53,698 nt of DNA from Candidatus Gastranaerophilales bacterium (GCA_017415185.1 JAFQHZ010000036.1:1-53698), one strand, 5' to 3'. Counted from the first letter of the stretch, positions 27,693-37,722 are shown. The notes: generated by a model not told the origin, from the sequence alone. Made by a program: numbers and translations.

Positions 27693-28091
27693 ATGCAAAA
27701 AGAAAATAAAAATAAAAAGTTAAACACTTCTATGGCAATTTTGCCGATAAGCTCAATTGCTTCCGCTTTAAATGTTCACCAAAGAACGCTTAGAATATAC
27801 GATAGCGAAGGAATACTTTGTCCTAAAAGAACAGACAAAAACAGAAGAAATTACAGCTTGGATGATTTAGAAAAAGCAAAATTAATTTTGTTTTTAACAA
27901 GAAATTTAGCGCTAAATTTGGCAGGTGTGAAAATAATTTTAGCAATGCTTGAAAAAAACAAAATTAAACCTGCTGATTATTTGCCTTTTGTTGAAAAAAT
28001 TGCAAAAGATGCCGGAATTGACACAACTGCACAAAAAAACAATATCGAAAAAACATCAAAAAGAGGAAGAAAACCTAAAGCTGTAAAATAG
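27693..28091 (+). CDS. MerR-family regulator, HspR-like, with AT-hook-like tail
   Basis: The winged-helix region (residues 17-85) shows ISSIASALNVHQRTLRIYDSEG, then RRNYSLDDLEKAK and LNLAGVKIIL, which match HspR, the heat-shock repressor branch of the MerR family. Classical HspR represses the dnaK operon, but no chaperone gene is nearby. The C-terminus ends in KRGRKPK (123-129), an AT-hook-like motif that could add minor-groove binding. It lies 22 bases after rimO. Its last 17 bases overlap the 3' end of lipA on the other strand. Confidence 0.82.
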   Translation: MQKENKNKKLNTSMAILPISSIASALNVHQRTLRIYDSEGILCPKRTDKNRRNYSLDDLEKAKLILFLTRNLALNLAGVKIILAMLEKNKIKPADYLPFVEKIAKDAGIDTTAQKNNIEKTSKRGRKPKAVK

Positions 28092-28953
28092 CCTCATAAG
28101 CTTCTTTTGCTTTATAAGAACTTCTTGCTAATGGCGCAACAATTGGATAAATATCCGTTTCTTTTTTGATAAATGATTCTATTTTTTCATATTCTTCCAA
28201 AGAATAATATTTTTCAACTGGCAAATGTTGTTTAGAAGGGCGAATATATTGCCCAATTGTCAAAATATCAAGATTAACATTAGCTAAATCAAGAATAAGT
28301 TTTTTAACTTCTTCAAAATTTTCACCCAAACCAAGCATAAACCCAGATTTTGTTATCAACCCATTTTTATGCATATAAGATAATACATCCAAAGTGCAGT
28401 TATAATTTGCCAACTGGCGAGCAATTGGATACAATCTTTCAATTGTTTCAATGTTGTGATTAAAAACATCGGGTTTTGCTTCAACAATTCGATTAAGTGC
28501 GATTTTATCCCCTTTAAAATCAGGGGTTAAAACTTCAATTTTAACATTATGATTTAATTTTCTAATTTCGTTAATTGTGTTTTGATAATGAATTGAACCA
28601 TAATCGTTGTTTTCTTTTAAATCATCCCTTGTAACAGAAGTAATTACGCAATATTCAAGCGCCAATTCTTGAACTGCAAGCGCAACATGAAAAGGTTCTT
28701 CTAGGTCAATTCCAAGAGGAGTTTTTTGAGAAATATTACAAAAAGCACAATTTCTTGTGCAAGTATTTCCTAAAATCAAAAATGTTGCAGTTTTAGAAGA
28801 ATAACATTCGCATTTATTTGGACATCTCGCCCCATCGCAGACAGTGTTTAAATTATTTTTGGTCAATATTTTTCTAACTTGTTTATAATTTTCATTATCA
28901 AGCGAAGCTATTTTAGTTTTTAAATATTCGGGAAGTCTTTGAATATTATCCAT
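28075..28953 (-). CDS. lipA: Lipoyl synthase
   Basis: LipA inserts two sulfurs into protein-bound octanoate to make lipoate. The auxiliary cluster cysteines are C39, C44 and C50; the radical-SAM motif CTRNCAFC gives C65, C69 and C72. The conserved RSSY near the C-terminus supplies the serine ligand. The length of 292 is normal. The ribosome site GAGGTG lies inside the end of lpd, which overlaps by 8 bases. Linkage to dihydrolipoamide dehydrogenase fits its role in lipoyl-dependent complexes. Confidence 0.97.
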   Translation of the reverse strand: MDNIQRLPEYLKTKIASLDNENYKQVRKILTKNNLNTVCDGARCPNKCECYSSKTATFLILGNTCTRNCAFCNISQKTPLGIDLEEPFHVALAVQELALEYCVITSVTRDDLKENNDYGSIHYQNTINEIRKLNHNVKIEVLTPDFKGDKIALNRIVEAKPDVFNHNIETIERLYPIARQLANYNCTLDVLSYMHKNGLITKSGFMLGLGENFEEVKKLILDLANVNLDILTIGQYIRPSKQHLPVEKYYSLEEYEKIESFIKKETDIYPIVAPLARSSYKAKEAYEAILQL

Positions 28954-30259
28954 TTTTTAACACCTCACAAACTGCTTCACTGAAGCTTGGATGTGGGAAA
29001 ATCATATCTTCAACATCTTGTATTGGAATTTTTCTATCAATTAAAATATTAAATATTGAAATTAAAGCACTTGCTTCGCAAGAAGCAACGTGTGCGCCAA
29101 CAATTACATCATCCTTAATTATAACCTTAACAATTCCATCAGAACAATCGTCACACCAAGATTTTGCAATTGAAGATATCAGGATTTTTTTAATTGTATA
29201 ACCTTCTTGATTTTGAATATCTTGCTCTCTTAAACCTATTGAAGCGATTTCTGGAGTAATATATATTACAGCAGGAATTGGCTTGGTTACAATATTTTTA
29301 TCAAATAAAATTTTGTTCATTATTGAACGAGCTTGATAACTTGCGCTATGAGCAAGCATAGACGTTCCTGTGGCATCACCAACAACAAATAAATTTTCCA
29401 TATCGGTAAAACCAAAGCTATCAGCTTTTAATTTAAATTCTTCTGCGCATCCTCCAATAACCACTTTAGGCATTTTTGGTCTTCTTCCAACTGCAACCAA
29501 AATGCAATCAGTATCAAATGCAACTCCTGAATTTAAAGTCACAAGATCGTTTGAAACGCTTACGATATAATCATTTTTATAATATGTCACATTTGATTGT
29601 TTTAATATTCTTTCAACTCTTTTTTGTAAATCAATATCCAAAACAGGAGCCAAAACTGGCGCTTTTTCAACCAATTTTACTTCAACTCCAAAATCGGACA
29701 AAATTTTTGCCCATTCAAGACCAATTGCGCCGCTGCCTATAATTGCAATTTTTTTAGGCAAATCGTACATTTTAAATAAATCATCAGAATTAATTACAAA
29801 ACTTCCATCAAAAGGTAAACCCGGAAGTTCAATTGCTTCAGAACCAGTTGCAACAATGATATTTTTAGCTTGATAAACATTATCATCAGCATAAATTTCT
29901 AAATTATCATAATTTATAAAAAGCTCCGCTTCTGCTTTAACTAGTTTAACTTTTTTTGAAATTGTCATATTTAAAAGTTTATTGAATTTATTAACAATTT
30001 CAATCTTTCTATCTAATATCCCTTGCCAATTATAACCAGGAGCAGAAAAAATATTTAATCCAAGTTTGGAGCATTTTGAAATTTCGCTAAACAATTGAGA
30101 AGCATGAAGAATTGATTTTGTAGGAACACACCCAACATTAAGACAAGTTCCGCCTAATTCATTTTTTTCAAAAGCAATAACATTTAAACCATTCTTTGTC
30201 GCAATTTGAATTGCTTCAAGTCCAGCCGGTCCAAGACCAATAACAGCTAAATCGTACAT
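28946..30259 (-). CDS. lpdA: Dihydrolipoamide dehydrogenase-type flavoprotein
   Basis: This is the E3 subunit that reoxidises dihydrolipoamide in 2-oxoacid dehydrogenases or the glycine cleavage system. An FAD-binding GLGPAGLE motif lies near residue 8, the redox disulfide GGTCLNVGCVPTK has C39 and C44, a second nucleotide-binding GSGAIGLEW follows, and the C-terminal HPSFSE contains the catalytic His-Glu pair. At 437 residues it is slightly shorter than usual (about 460). A GGAG site precedes the ATG. It overlaps lipA, so the two are co-expressed. Confidence 0.93.
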   Translation of the reverse strand: MYDLAVIGLGPAGLEAIQIATKNGLNVIAFEKNELGGTCLNVGCVPTKSILHASQLFSEISKCSKLGLNIFSAPGYNWQGILDRKIEIVNKFNKLLNMTISKKVKLVKAEAELFINYDNLEIYADDNVYQAKNIIVATGSEAIELPGLPFDGSFVINSDDLFKMYDLPKKIAIIGSGAIGLEWAKILSDFGVEVKLVEKAPVLAPVLDIDLQKRVERILKQSNVTYYKNDYIVSVSNDLVTLNSGVAFDTDCILVAVGRRPKMPKVVIGGCAEEFKLKADSFGFTDMENLFVVGDATGTSMLAHSASYQARSIMNKILFDKNIVTKPIPAVIYITPEIASIGLREQDIQNQEGYTIKKILISSIAKSWCDDCSDGIVKVIIKDDVIVGAHVASCEASALISIFNILIDRKIPIQDVEDMIFPHPSFSEAVCEVLKNG

Positions 30260-30275
30260 TTAAATCTCCAAACTT

Positions 30276-31394
30276 CTATTTATTAATTATAGAACGGACG
30301 ACGTCATTTGCAACAACATAAGCGCTAGACCAGCAATTTTGCAAATTGAAACCACCGCAAAAACCGTCAATATTTAATATTTCGCCACAAAACCAAAGAT
30401 TATCGCAAATTTTAGATTTGCAATTTTTATCAACAGAATCAAGGCAAACTCCGCCCTTGTGAACAATTTCGCCAAGAGAAGAATTTCCAAGAATATTTAA
30501 TTCAAGCTTTGAAAGCTGTTTTAAGCGTTCTTTTGAAATTTCAGACGCTTTTTTGTTAAATTCGCTAACATGAACTTGAGCAAAAGATTTTGGAATTAAT
30601 TTTGAAATCAAAATTCCGATTGTTTTTTTAGTGTTCAATTGAATTAATTTTTCAAGTTCTTCAGCATTAAAAAGATTAATTTCAATTTTATAAGGAAAAG
30701 GCAAATCAACATTTAAAGAAGAAATTTTAAATGCCAAAGGTCCTGAAATTCCATCCGAAGTAGTAACAAAATCACCATCAAGCGCCTTAATGCTAATTCC
30801 CTTAGGAAAATTAAAATTTTCAACCTTAAGAGCGCATAAAGCACGTTTAAATTCCTCCATTGGCTGCTTAAAGCTTTGAATAAGCTTTGTTGTATTTCTT
30901 GAGCCAGCGCAAAGAACAATTCTGTCGAAATTTTCAAGCTCGTTTTTGTTGAAAATTTCTTTGTTAATTAATTTAATATTTTTATATTTTTTTAAAGCAG
31001 AAAGCATTTTGTCTTTAACATCTTTAGCGCTATTGCTTTTTGGAAAAATTCGTCCATCACTTTGAATATATGTTTTAATGCCGATTTTGTTAAAAAATTC
31101 AATAGAATCGTAATTAAAATGACTTGAAAATAAAGAATATAAAAACTTTTCGCCTCTTGGATAATTGGAAGCAAATTCTTTAATATCAAATATTGCATTT
31201 GTGATGTTACATCTGCCTCCTCCTGTCGGTAAAATTGTTCTTAAGGCTTGTGATTTATCAAAAATTGAAATTTTATATTTATCGAAATTTGCTTCTTTAA
31301 ATTTCAAAGCAAGATTAAGCGCACAATAAACCCCCGCAGGACCAGCGCCAACAATTGCAATATTATAAGTTTTATCTTGGCAAAACTGTTCCAT
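30276..31394 (-). CDS. NAD(P)/FAD-dependent oxidoreductase, HI0933/BaiN-like
   Basis: The 372-residue protein begins with a dinucleotide-binding IAIVGAGPAGVYCA motif, then TGGGRCNITN and, at the C-terminus, WFCGEILNIDGFCGGFNLQ. These are hallmarks of the HI0933/YhiN flavoprotein family, whose physiological substrates are mostly unknown. The frame is open further upstream, to 31505 inside folK, but the ATG at 31394 puts the FAD motif near the N-terminus and has AGAGGA upstream. It overlaps the folK end by 23 bases. Confidence 0.88.
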   Translation of the reverse strand: MEQFCQDKTYNIAIVGAGPAGVYCALNLALKFKEANFDKYKISIFDKSQALRTILPTGGGRCNITNAIFDIKEFASNYPRGEKFLYSLFSSHFNYDSIEFFNKIGIKTYIQSDGRIFPKSNSAKDVKDKMLSALKKYKNIKLINKEIFNKNELENFDRIVLCAGSRNTTKLIQSFKQPMEEFKRALCALKVENFNFPKGISIKALDGDFVTTSDGISGPLAFKISSLNVDLPFPYKIEINLFNAEELEKLIQLNTKKTIGILISKLIPKSFAQVHVSEFNKKASEISKERLKQLSKLELNILGNSSLGEIVHKGGVCLDSVDKNCKSKICDNLWFCGEILNIDGFCGGFNLQNCWSSAYVVANDVVRSIINK

Positions 31395-31881
31395 ACAAAA
31401 AAACATCCTCTGGGTTTTCAAGCTCATCATATAATTCAGAAATTGTTTTATTAAACACAGGATGAACCAAATCAGACTTGACTTCAAGCATTGGAACAAG
31501 AACAAAAGCCCTTAAATGCATAAGCGGATGTGGAACGATTAACTTTTCAGGCAAAGAAATTAATTTATCATCATACATAAGAATATCAATATCAATAGCT
31601 CTTTGCGCCCATTTTTCGTTTTCTCTTCTAATTCTGCCGAGTTTTACTTCAATATTTTGACATAATTCAAGAAGCTCTTCGCAGCTTAAATCCGTATCAA
31701 GTGCAACAGCAGCATTTATAAACCAATCTTGATTTTTATTTCCCCAAGGTTCTGTTTCATAAAAAGAAGAGGTTTTAATAATTTTAATAGAATCAGACAT
31801 GCTAAGATAGCTAACCGCTTGCTGAATATTTGATAACCTATCTCCTAGGTTCGAACCAAGTGACAAAAAAACTCGTGACAT
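31372..31881 (-). CDS. folK: 2-amino-4-hydroxy-6-hydroxymethyldihydropteridine pyrophosphokinase
   Basis: FolK (HPPK) transfers pyrophosphate from ATP to 6-hydroxymethyl-dihydropterin, making the substrate of FolP. The signatures LSLGSNLGDR, FYETEPWG, RRENEKWAQRAIDIDIL and VPHPLMHLRAFVL are all present. The length of 169 is normal. An AAAGGAATG site lies upstream. It heads a four-gene minus-strand unit with the flavoprotein, lpd and lipA. Confidence 0.96.
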   Translation of the reverse strand: MSRVFLSLGSNLGDRLSNIQQAVSYLSMSDSIKIIKTSSFYETEPWGNKNQDWFINAAVALDTDLSCEELLELCQNIEVKLGRIRRENEKWAQRAIDIDILMYDDKLISLPEKLIVPHPLMHLRAFVLVPMLEVKSDLVHPVFNKTISELYDELENPEDVFLYGTVLPR

Positions 31882-31928
31882 TGTTAAATCATTCCTTTTG
31901 TATATTTAACATTTTATAATTATTTTGT

Positions 31929-31934
31929 TATAAT
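31929..31934 (+). promoter_or_regulatory. -10 element of ftsH
   Basis: TATAAT preceded by TGT (extended -10) lies about 30 bases ahead of the ftsH start. The GAGGAG ribosome site is at the normal distance, so this gene has an ordinary leader. Confidence 0.55.
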
Positions 31935-31966
31935 ATCAATAAGTATTTAGTATTTTAGAGGAGCTT

Positions 31967-33850
31967 ATGAACAAAAATCAATCCGTTGGCATCTATTTGC
32001 TTGTTGCCGTGTTTTTAATTGCAGCTTTGTCTGTTGTTTTTAAAGGTCCAAATACATCAACAAGCGAAATTTCATACACGCAATTTTTAAACAAAGTTCA
32101 AATGGGAACAATTGAAAGTGTTCATATTTCAAAAGATACACTCATTGCAATTCCCAAAAAACAAGAAACAAAACAAGAAGAAACAAAGCAACTTCCAGCC
32201 AACCCCTTGGGTTTAAATTCGCTTTCTCAAACTCAACCAAAAGAATTGTTTAAAGTTCAAATTCCTGAAGGAGACAAAGATTTATACGAATTACTTAAAA
32301 ACAAAAGCGTAGAAATTCAAGTAAATCCAGAAAAAACTTCGTTTGGCGCTTTTGGATATGGACTTATTTCTATAATATTTATGCTTGTTGTGATTTTTTC
32401 AATCATCAAAGGAATCCAGCACACAGGCTCTTCGGCGCTTAACTTTGGCAAGTCTCGTGCAAAAATGTTAATGGATGACAAAATTAAATTAACATTTAAA
32501 GATGTAGCAGGAATTGACGAAGAACGCCAAGAACTAGAAGAAATTGTTGATTTTCTTAAAAATAGCGAAAAATATACAAAACTAGGGGCAAAAATTCCAA
32601 AAGGAGTTCTTCTTGTTGGCGCTCCTGGTACTGGTAAAACTCTTATGGCAAAAGCCGTTGCAGGAGAAGCTGGTGTTCCATTCTTTTCAATATCAGGCTC
32701 TGATTTCGTTGAAATGTTTGTCGGCGTTGGCGCAAGCCGTGTTCGTGATTTATTTGAACAAGCAAAAAAACATCAACCTTGTATGATTTTTATTGACGAA
32801 ATTGATGCAGTTGGTCGTCAAAGAGGCGCCGGAATGGGCGGAGGTCACGACGAAAGAGAACAAACTCTTAACCAATTACTTGTTGAAATGGATGGTTTTG
32901 ACGAAAACACTAACATTATTGTTATCGCTGCAACAAACAGACCAGACATTCTAGACAGCGCATTATTAAGACCAGGAAGATTTGACAGACAAATTTATGT
33001 CAACGAACCAGACGTTAAAGGAAGAGAAGAAATTCTCCAAGTTCATGCAAAAAACAAAAAACTCGGCAAAGATGTTGATTTAAAAGTCCTTGCAAAAAGA
33101 GTTCCAGGCTTTACTGGTGCAGATTTAAAAAACCTTTTAAACGAAGCAGCTCTTCTTGCTGCAAGAAATAACGCAGAAGCAATCTCAATGAATGATATAG
33201 ATAGATCAATTGACAGAGTTATTGCAGGCATCGAGAAAAAATCAACCGTTTTAACTCAAGAAGACAAAGAAAGAACAAGCTACCACGAAGCAGGACATGC
33301 GGTTATTTTAAAAATGTTAGACGATTGCGAAGAAGTTCAAAAAATCTCTATTATTCCTCGCGGACGTGCGCTTGGCTTAACTTGGTACACCCCAAAAGAC
33401 GATTCAAAACATCAAACAAAAAGAAAATTATTAGCTCATATTACAGACCTTCTTGGTGGAAGAGTTGCGGAAGAGCTTGTTTATGGGGATAATATTTCAA
33501 CTGGTGCTTCTAATGACATGCAAAGAGCAACAAAAATCGCAAGAAATATGGTTGCTCAATGGGGTATGAGCGAAAAAATGGGCAATATGACATACGGTCA
33601 GCCAAATGAACATGTGTTTATGGGACGTGATTTTGGTCAAACAAAAGACTATTCTGAACAAATTGCCTACGAATTAGATCAAGAAGTTAAACGCATAATT
33701 GATGAAAAATATGCTCTTGCAAAACAAATTTTAATTGAAAATAGAGACATATTAAACGAGCTTGCAGCTTCACTTTTAGAACACGAAAGCATTAATGCAG
33801 AAGAATTTGATGAAATCGTTGAAAAAGTAAAACAAAGAAGACAAGCATAA
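31967..33850 (+). CDS. ftsH: ATP-dependent zinc metalloprotease FtsH
   Basis: FtsH degrades misassembled membrane proteins and selected regulators. The first membrane helix is at about 5-25 and the second at about 128-148, with a periplasmic domain between them. The AAA module shows Walker A GAPGTGKT (218-225), a Walker B followed by [12 protein letters not shown], and the SRH region. The zinc site HEAGH is at 440-444. The length of 627 is normal. A GAGGAG site and a strong downstream terminator define a single-gene unit. Confidence 0.98.
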   Translation: MNKNQSVGIYLLVAVFLIAALSVVFKGPNTSTSEISYTQFLNKVQMGTIESVHISKDTLIAIPKKQETKQEETKQLPANPLGLNSLSQTQPKELFKVQIPEGDKDLYELLKNKSVEIQVNPEKTSFGAFGYGLISIIFMLVVIFSIIKGIQHTGSSALNFGKSRAKMLMDDKIKLTFKDVAGIDEERQELEEIVDFLKNSEKYTKLGAKIPKGVLLVGAPGTGKTLMAKAVAGEAGVPFFSISGSDFVEMFVGVGASRVRDLFEQAKKHQPCMIFIDEIDAVGRQRGAGMGGGHDEREQTLNQLLVEMDGFDENTNIIVIAATNRPDILDSALLRPGRFDRQIYVNEPDVKGREEILQVHAKNKKLGKDVDLKVLAKRVPGFTGADLKNLLNEAALLAARNNAEAISMNDIDRSIDRVIAGIEKKSTVLTQEDKERTSYHEAGHAVILKMLDDCEEVQKISIIPRGRALGLTWYTPKDDSKHQTKRKLLAHITDLLGGRVAEELVYGDNISTGASNDMQRATKIARNMVAQWGMSEKMGNMTYGQPNEHVFMGRDFGQTKDYSEQIAYELDQEVKRIIDEKYALAKQILIENRDILNELAASLLEHESINAEEFDEIVEKVKQRRQA

Positions 33851-33852
33851 TT

Positions 33853-33881
33853 AAAAGCCCTCCTTAATTGGAGGGTTTTTA
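33853..33881. terminator. Terminator after ftsH (bidirectional)
   Basis: AAAAGCCCTCC-TTAATT-GGAGGGTTTTT lies between convergent genes. The stem is six G-C-rich pairs flanked by an A-run and a T-run. Confidence 0.88.
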
Positions 33882-33889
33882 ATATCTTT

Positions 33890-35818
33890 TTATTCGTTTG
33901 GAGGTTCAATTTCTTGTTGTGGAACTTCCAATAAATCAATATTTTCAAGCTCAACAACTTCTTCATTTCCTCTTAATTTAGGCATAATATTTGGCTTATG
34001 AAGATTTTTTTCGTTTTCTTCATCCTCTTGTGTTTTCTCATCATATTGAGCATATTTTTCTTTATCGTCAACAGGTTCTTTATGCCCTCTTGTGTGAATA
34101 GTAAATTTATAGGTTGGTTTATTTTCTCTAAATTGTTCAACTAAATCTTGATTATCTCTGAACAAAATGACCACATCGGAAGTTGAATTAATGCTAAACA
34201 TATTAGGCAAAGTAAGCTTATTAATTTCACCTTTAGAAACATCAAGGCTATAATCATTCCAACCTTGAGAATATCTTGACATAATGATATAGTTTGCTCG
34301 AGCATTATCCTTTTCAACAAGAACATTATAGCTTTGAATTGTATCCAAATTAATTACTTCGATTCCTGGGAATAAAGAAGAAATATCAACATGATTTAAA
34401 GTATAAAGATTGAAAGTTTTTCCATTAAAAGTAACTTTTGAAATAGACAATTTATCTTGGTTGAAAACATATAAACCATCAGAAATCAAATATAATTTTG
34501 AATATTTTAAAATATTCAACTCTTGCATAGGGGAAAACATATTATTATAAATTGAAATATTGTTGTTTTCATCAGGCTCACTTATAACAAATTCCCCCGA
34601 AGAAAGGGTATGAGAAGAATCATATCTTGCCCATTTTCCATTTTTAATGTCATAAACAAAAGAAAGAGGTAAATCTATATTTTTATTTGTAAAAATATTT
34701 TTTCTCAATTGAACAAAAACATCATTCAAAACGCTATTTTTAACGTTATCATTAAAATTTTCTAAAGAAAAAATCTTATAAGGGTAATCGTTTTTAAAGT
34801 TTTCTTCGCCATAAGCACGCTTTTTATCCAAATAGCTCATAATTAAAGGTCTAAAGTTTGAAGTTTTTTTGGTTTTAATGAAATATTCATAAGCTTTTTT
34901 GAACTCATCACGCATTTCTTGCGTTGTTGTTGCATAAATCGAAGGTGTGAAAATGAATTTCCTAAAATCATAATAGAGTTGTTGTTCTAATTCTTCTTTA
35001 ATAAATTCATTTTGAGTAGTTTGATATAATTTCTCATAATCAAAAATTTTATCCGCCAATTTATTAGGTTTAATTTTTAAATCTAAACCAATTGAAGAAG
35101 GATAATTGTATTTTAATCGCAAATTAACATATTTTTTAAAATCATCCCTCAAAAATTCGCCATATTTCTTTTTTATGAAATCATAATTCGGATAAAGAAA
35201 AATAAAATCACCACCAGAAAAAACAGAAACAGAAGTGTCTTCAAATTTCTTTGATATTAAAGGCAGGCAAGATGAAGAATTTTTCAAATTTTGACAAGAA
35301 GGAATTTCTTGAATTTTCAAATTCAAAACATTAGGCAATTTTTCCAATTCTTTCAAATAAGAAGCAAAAATTTGCTCTTTTTTATCTTGAGAATCAGAAG
35401 AATTTTCAAAATATAAATGTAAAAAATCTTCGACTTGTTTAATATTTTTTGCAAATTCTTCAAAAGACATCGGTTCTTTAAGAAGTGGAATTTGAGAAGG
35501 GTTTTCAATTAAATTTTTAAATTGCAAAACTTCTTTTTGATCTTGGTGACTATTTAAAATGTGAAACAAAGAAATGCAAAGCGCACACAACATCACAATC
35601 AAAAACAAACCTGTACCAATCGCCATATTATCAAATGTTTTTGTGTGTTTAAATTTTAAACCATTATTATTTGAAACTCCAAAAACGCTTTGACCAAACT
35701 GTTCTAAAGAAGAATTAATATCATTCTTTTTATCATCAGACAACCTTATTCCACATCTTGAACAAAATATATCTTCGTCATTATATTCAAATCCACAACC
35801 ACGACACTTGTTAGCCAT
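33890..35818 (-). CDS. Zinc-ribbon membrane protein with large outer domain
   Basis: This 642-residue protein is unrecognised. The N-terminal zinc ribbon has C5, C8, C19 and C22 (CRGCGF ... FCSRCG). One membrane helix (about 66-88) is followed by an extracytoplasmic part of about 500 residues with no recognised fold. The C-terminal 50 residues are very acidic and probably disordered. It is the last gene of a three-gene minus-strand operon, with only 2 bases between it and the flavoprotein gene. A sensor or envelope scaffold is possible. Confidence 0.75.
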   Translation of the reverse strand: MANKCRGCGFEYNDEDIFCSRCGIRLSDDKKNDINSSLEQFGQSVFGVSNNNGLKFKHTKTFDNMAIGTGLFLIVMLCALCISLFHILNSHQDQKEVLQFKNLIENPSQIPLLKEPMSFEEFAKNIKQVEDFLHLYFENSSDSQDKKEQIFASYLKELEKLPNVLNLKIQEIPSCQNLKNSSSCLPLISKKFEDTSVSVFSGGDFIFLYPNYDFIKKKYGEFLRDDFKKYVNLRLKYNYPSSIGLDLKIKPNKLADKIFDYEKLYQTTQNEFIKEELEQQLYYDFRKFIFTPSIYATTTQEMRDEFKKAYEYFIKTKKTSNFRPLIMSYLDKKRAYGEENFKNDYPYKIFSLENFNDNVKNSVLNDVFVQLRKNIFTNKNIDLPLSFVYDIKNGKWARYDSSHTLSSGEFVISEPDENNNISIYNNMFSPMQELNILKYSKLYLISDGLYVFNQDKLSISKVTFNGKTFNLYTLNHVDISSLFPGIEVINLDTIQSYNVLVEKDNARANYIIMSRYSQGWNDYSLDVSKGEINKLTLPNMFSINSTSDVVILFRDNQDLVEQFRENKPTYKFTIHTRGHKEPVDDKEKYAQYDEKTQEDEENEKNLHKPNIMPKLRGNEEVVELENIDLLEVPQQEIEPPNE

Positions 35819-35820
35819 AT

Positions 35821-37320
35821 TTATACATTACCCGATATTTCTCTTGCAACATTTATACCACAAATCATTGCTTCATCCATATTGTTATATTTATGTTGTC
35901 CATTTCTTCCTGCAAGATACAAATTAGTATATTTAGAAAGATGTTTTTTAATTTTGTCTATTTCCTTATATGAACCAAAATACGTTGGATATGCCTTCTT
36001 TTCTCGAACAACAAAAGATTGTAGTATATCTTCTTTATTAAATAAATTATACTTTTGAGCTTCCATCTGAGCAATATTAATAATTTCAGAATCGCTCTTT
36101 TGCCAAAAATCATCAGTTTCGTTAGCAAAATATTCGAGCGAAATTAAATAATTGTTTTTATAATCACCAACTAAATAAGGAGACCAATTATTCATGATTT
36201 GAATACGAGCAGCAATTGCATCTTTTTCTTGCAAATATATCCAGCAATCAGGGGTGATGTTATTAATTGTTGGATAATTTGTTGAATTTTTAAGATTAAA
36301 TTCTTTAGTATAAAAGCTTGCAAGAATATAATCCCTATATGGCAAGCTAAGAGCTTCTTGTTTAATATCATAAGGTGCATCAACACCAACTATTAAGTCT
36401 TTAATTGGCATAGTTGAAACAAAGAAATGCGCAGGAATTTCTTTAATTTCATTATCTTGAGTTTTATATCTTAATGAAAGAATTTTGTCATTATGATAAT
36501 TAAAATCAACAAATTCAGAATTTAATATTATTTCTCCGCCATTTTCAATGATATATTTTGCCATTAAGTCCCATAATTGAGAACAACCATATTTTGGATA
36601 GTAAAATTCATCAATCAAGGATGTTTCTTTTTTGAATTTGATGAATTTAAATTGAGACAAAATTGAATTCAAAATTGTTTTAAATAAAGAAAGTTTCCTG
36701 ATTCTTTGATGACCCCATTCGCAAGATAATTGAGAAGCGTCTAAGCCCCAAACTTTTTTAGTATAATCCTTGAAAAAAATCGAATATAAGACTTCGCCAA
36801 AACGATTCACCATAAAATCTTCAAGATTGTTTTCTTTTCTTTTGAAAATCATGCTTTTAATATAGCTGCATCCAGCTTTAAATGATGTTTTCAGCCCTAA
36901 ATTTAAAAATGTTTCAAGTGAAAATTTCAAAGGATAAGGGAAAAATTTTGAATTATAAATTATGCTTGAAAATCTTTTTCGAACAAGCATAACATCATCT
37001 TCTTCGTTTGGATTTTTTCCGTTTTTAGGATATTTTACATCACGATTTGCAAGAATATCATCAATTGCAGGAGAATTTTGCACTTCAAGAAATTTAAACC
37101 AAATCGATTTAATATATTCATCATTTGTGTGCAATCTATGTCCGCCAATGTCTACACCCAAATTATCTTTATAGACAGTTCTTGATAAACCGCCAACACA
37201 GCCTAGCTTTTCGATAATAATAGGTTTAATATTTTTATCTTTTTGCAATAATTCATAAGCAACCGCAAGTCCGCAAGGACCAGCACCAACTATTGCAACT
37301 GTTTTTTTGTTTTCCATCAT
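35821..37320 (-). CDS. FAD-dependent oxidoreductase, UDP-galactopyranose mutase-like
   Basis: This 499-residue protein begins with a dinucleotide-binding IVGAGPCGLAVAYELL (10-25), followed by GCVGGLSRTVY and GVDIGGHRLHT, and ends with LAGRNGQHKYNNMDEAMICG. This combination marks the flavin monooxygenase/amine-oxidase-like superfamily that includes UDP-galactopyranose mutase and protoporphyrinogen oxidase-like proteins of sugar-polymer loci. A role in envelope sugar metabolism is plausible, but the substrate is unknown. The start is ATGATG with no ribosome site. The preceding gene ends 2 bases upstream. Confidence 0.82.
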   Translation of the reverse strand: MMENKKTVAIVGAGPCGLAVAYELLQKDKNIKPIIIEKLGCVGGLSRTVYKDNLGVDIGGHRLHTNDEYIKSIWFKFLEVQNSPAIDDILANRDVKYPKNGKNPNEEDDVMLVRKRFSSIIYNSKFFPYPLKFSLETFLNLGLKTSFKAGCSYIKSMIFKRKENNLEDFMVNRFGEVLYSIFFKDYTKKVWGLDASQLSCEWGHQRIRKLSLFKTILNSILSQFKFIKFKKETSLIDEFYYPKYGCSQLWDLMAKYIIENGGEIILNSEFVDFNYHNDKILSLRYKTQDNEIKEIPAHFFVSTMPIKDLIVGVDAPYDIKQEALSLPYRDYILASFYTKEFNLKNSTNYPTINNITPDCWIYLQEKDAIAARIQIMNNWSPYLVGDYKNNYLISLEYFANETDDFWQKSDSEIINIAQMEAQKYNLFNKEDILQSFVVREKKAYPTYFGSYKEIDKIKKHLSKYTNLYLAGRNGQHKYNNMDEAMICGINVAREISGNV

Positions 37321-37322
37321 AA

Positions 37323-37718
37323 TTAAAATGTTATCTTTGGTTTAGCTTTTTTCAATTCAACAACTTTTCGATAAGCAGTATTCGCCCTTGATTCAAATGT
37401 AACGGGTTCAAGTTTTGTTGTGGTTGTATTGGTAATATTTTCATAATCACCATTTAATTCATTATATCGAAAAAGGTTATAATATTTTACTCTAGCGCAA
37501 AAAGGATGTGTTTTTTGAGCTTGAATTGTAATAACGGTATCTTCGCCATTCTTTAATTTCATTTTTACATTATAAAAATAAAAATTTTTATATTCTTTAA
37601 TGCTATCAACATCAAGAGAGATTGCTTTTCCTTTTGGAGAAGTTAAATCAACCCAATTAATTGCAGACGCAAAATTAAATGACATTATAATTAAAGCTAA
37701 TAAAATTTTCTTAACCAC
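37323..37718 (-). CDS. Small secreted protein
   Basis: The 131-residue product has a signal peptide (VVKKILLALIIMSFNFASA, cleavage about residue 19) and a beta-rich mature part (INWVDLTSPKGKAISLDVDSI and further strands), a layout resembling surface-adhesin protein E-type domains; this resemblance is weak. The start is a GTG at 37718, fixed by a perfect AAGGAGG at the right distance; the longer open frame to 37763 lacks a site. It is the first gene of a tight operon with the flavoprotein and the zinc-ribbon protein. Confidence 0.75.
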   Translation of the reverse strand: MVKKILLALIIMSFNFASAINWVDLTSPKGKAISLDVDSIKEYKNFYFYNVKMKLKNGEDTVITIQAQKTHPFCARVKYYNLFRYNELNGDYENITNTTTTKLEPVTFESRANTAYRKVVELKKAKPKITF

Positions 37719-37722
37719 ATGT

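Noticed and set aside
28075-28091. Possible frameshift at the hspR-like / lipA junction
   Set aside because: The genes are convergent and simply overlap by 17 bases at their 3' ends; both proteins end normally.
31395-31505. Longer N-terminus for the HI0933-like flavoprotein
   Set aside because: The extension lies inside folK in another frame and would place a non-conserved hydrophobic leader before the FAD motif.
37719-37721. ATG immediately next to the GTG start of the secreted protein
   Set aside because: It is out of frame; the AAGGAGG site and signal peptide agree with the GTG.
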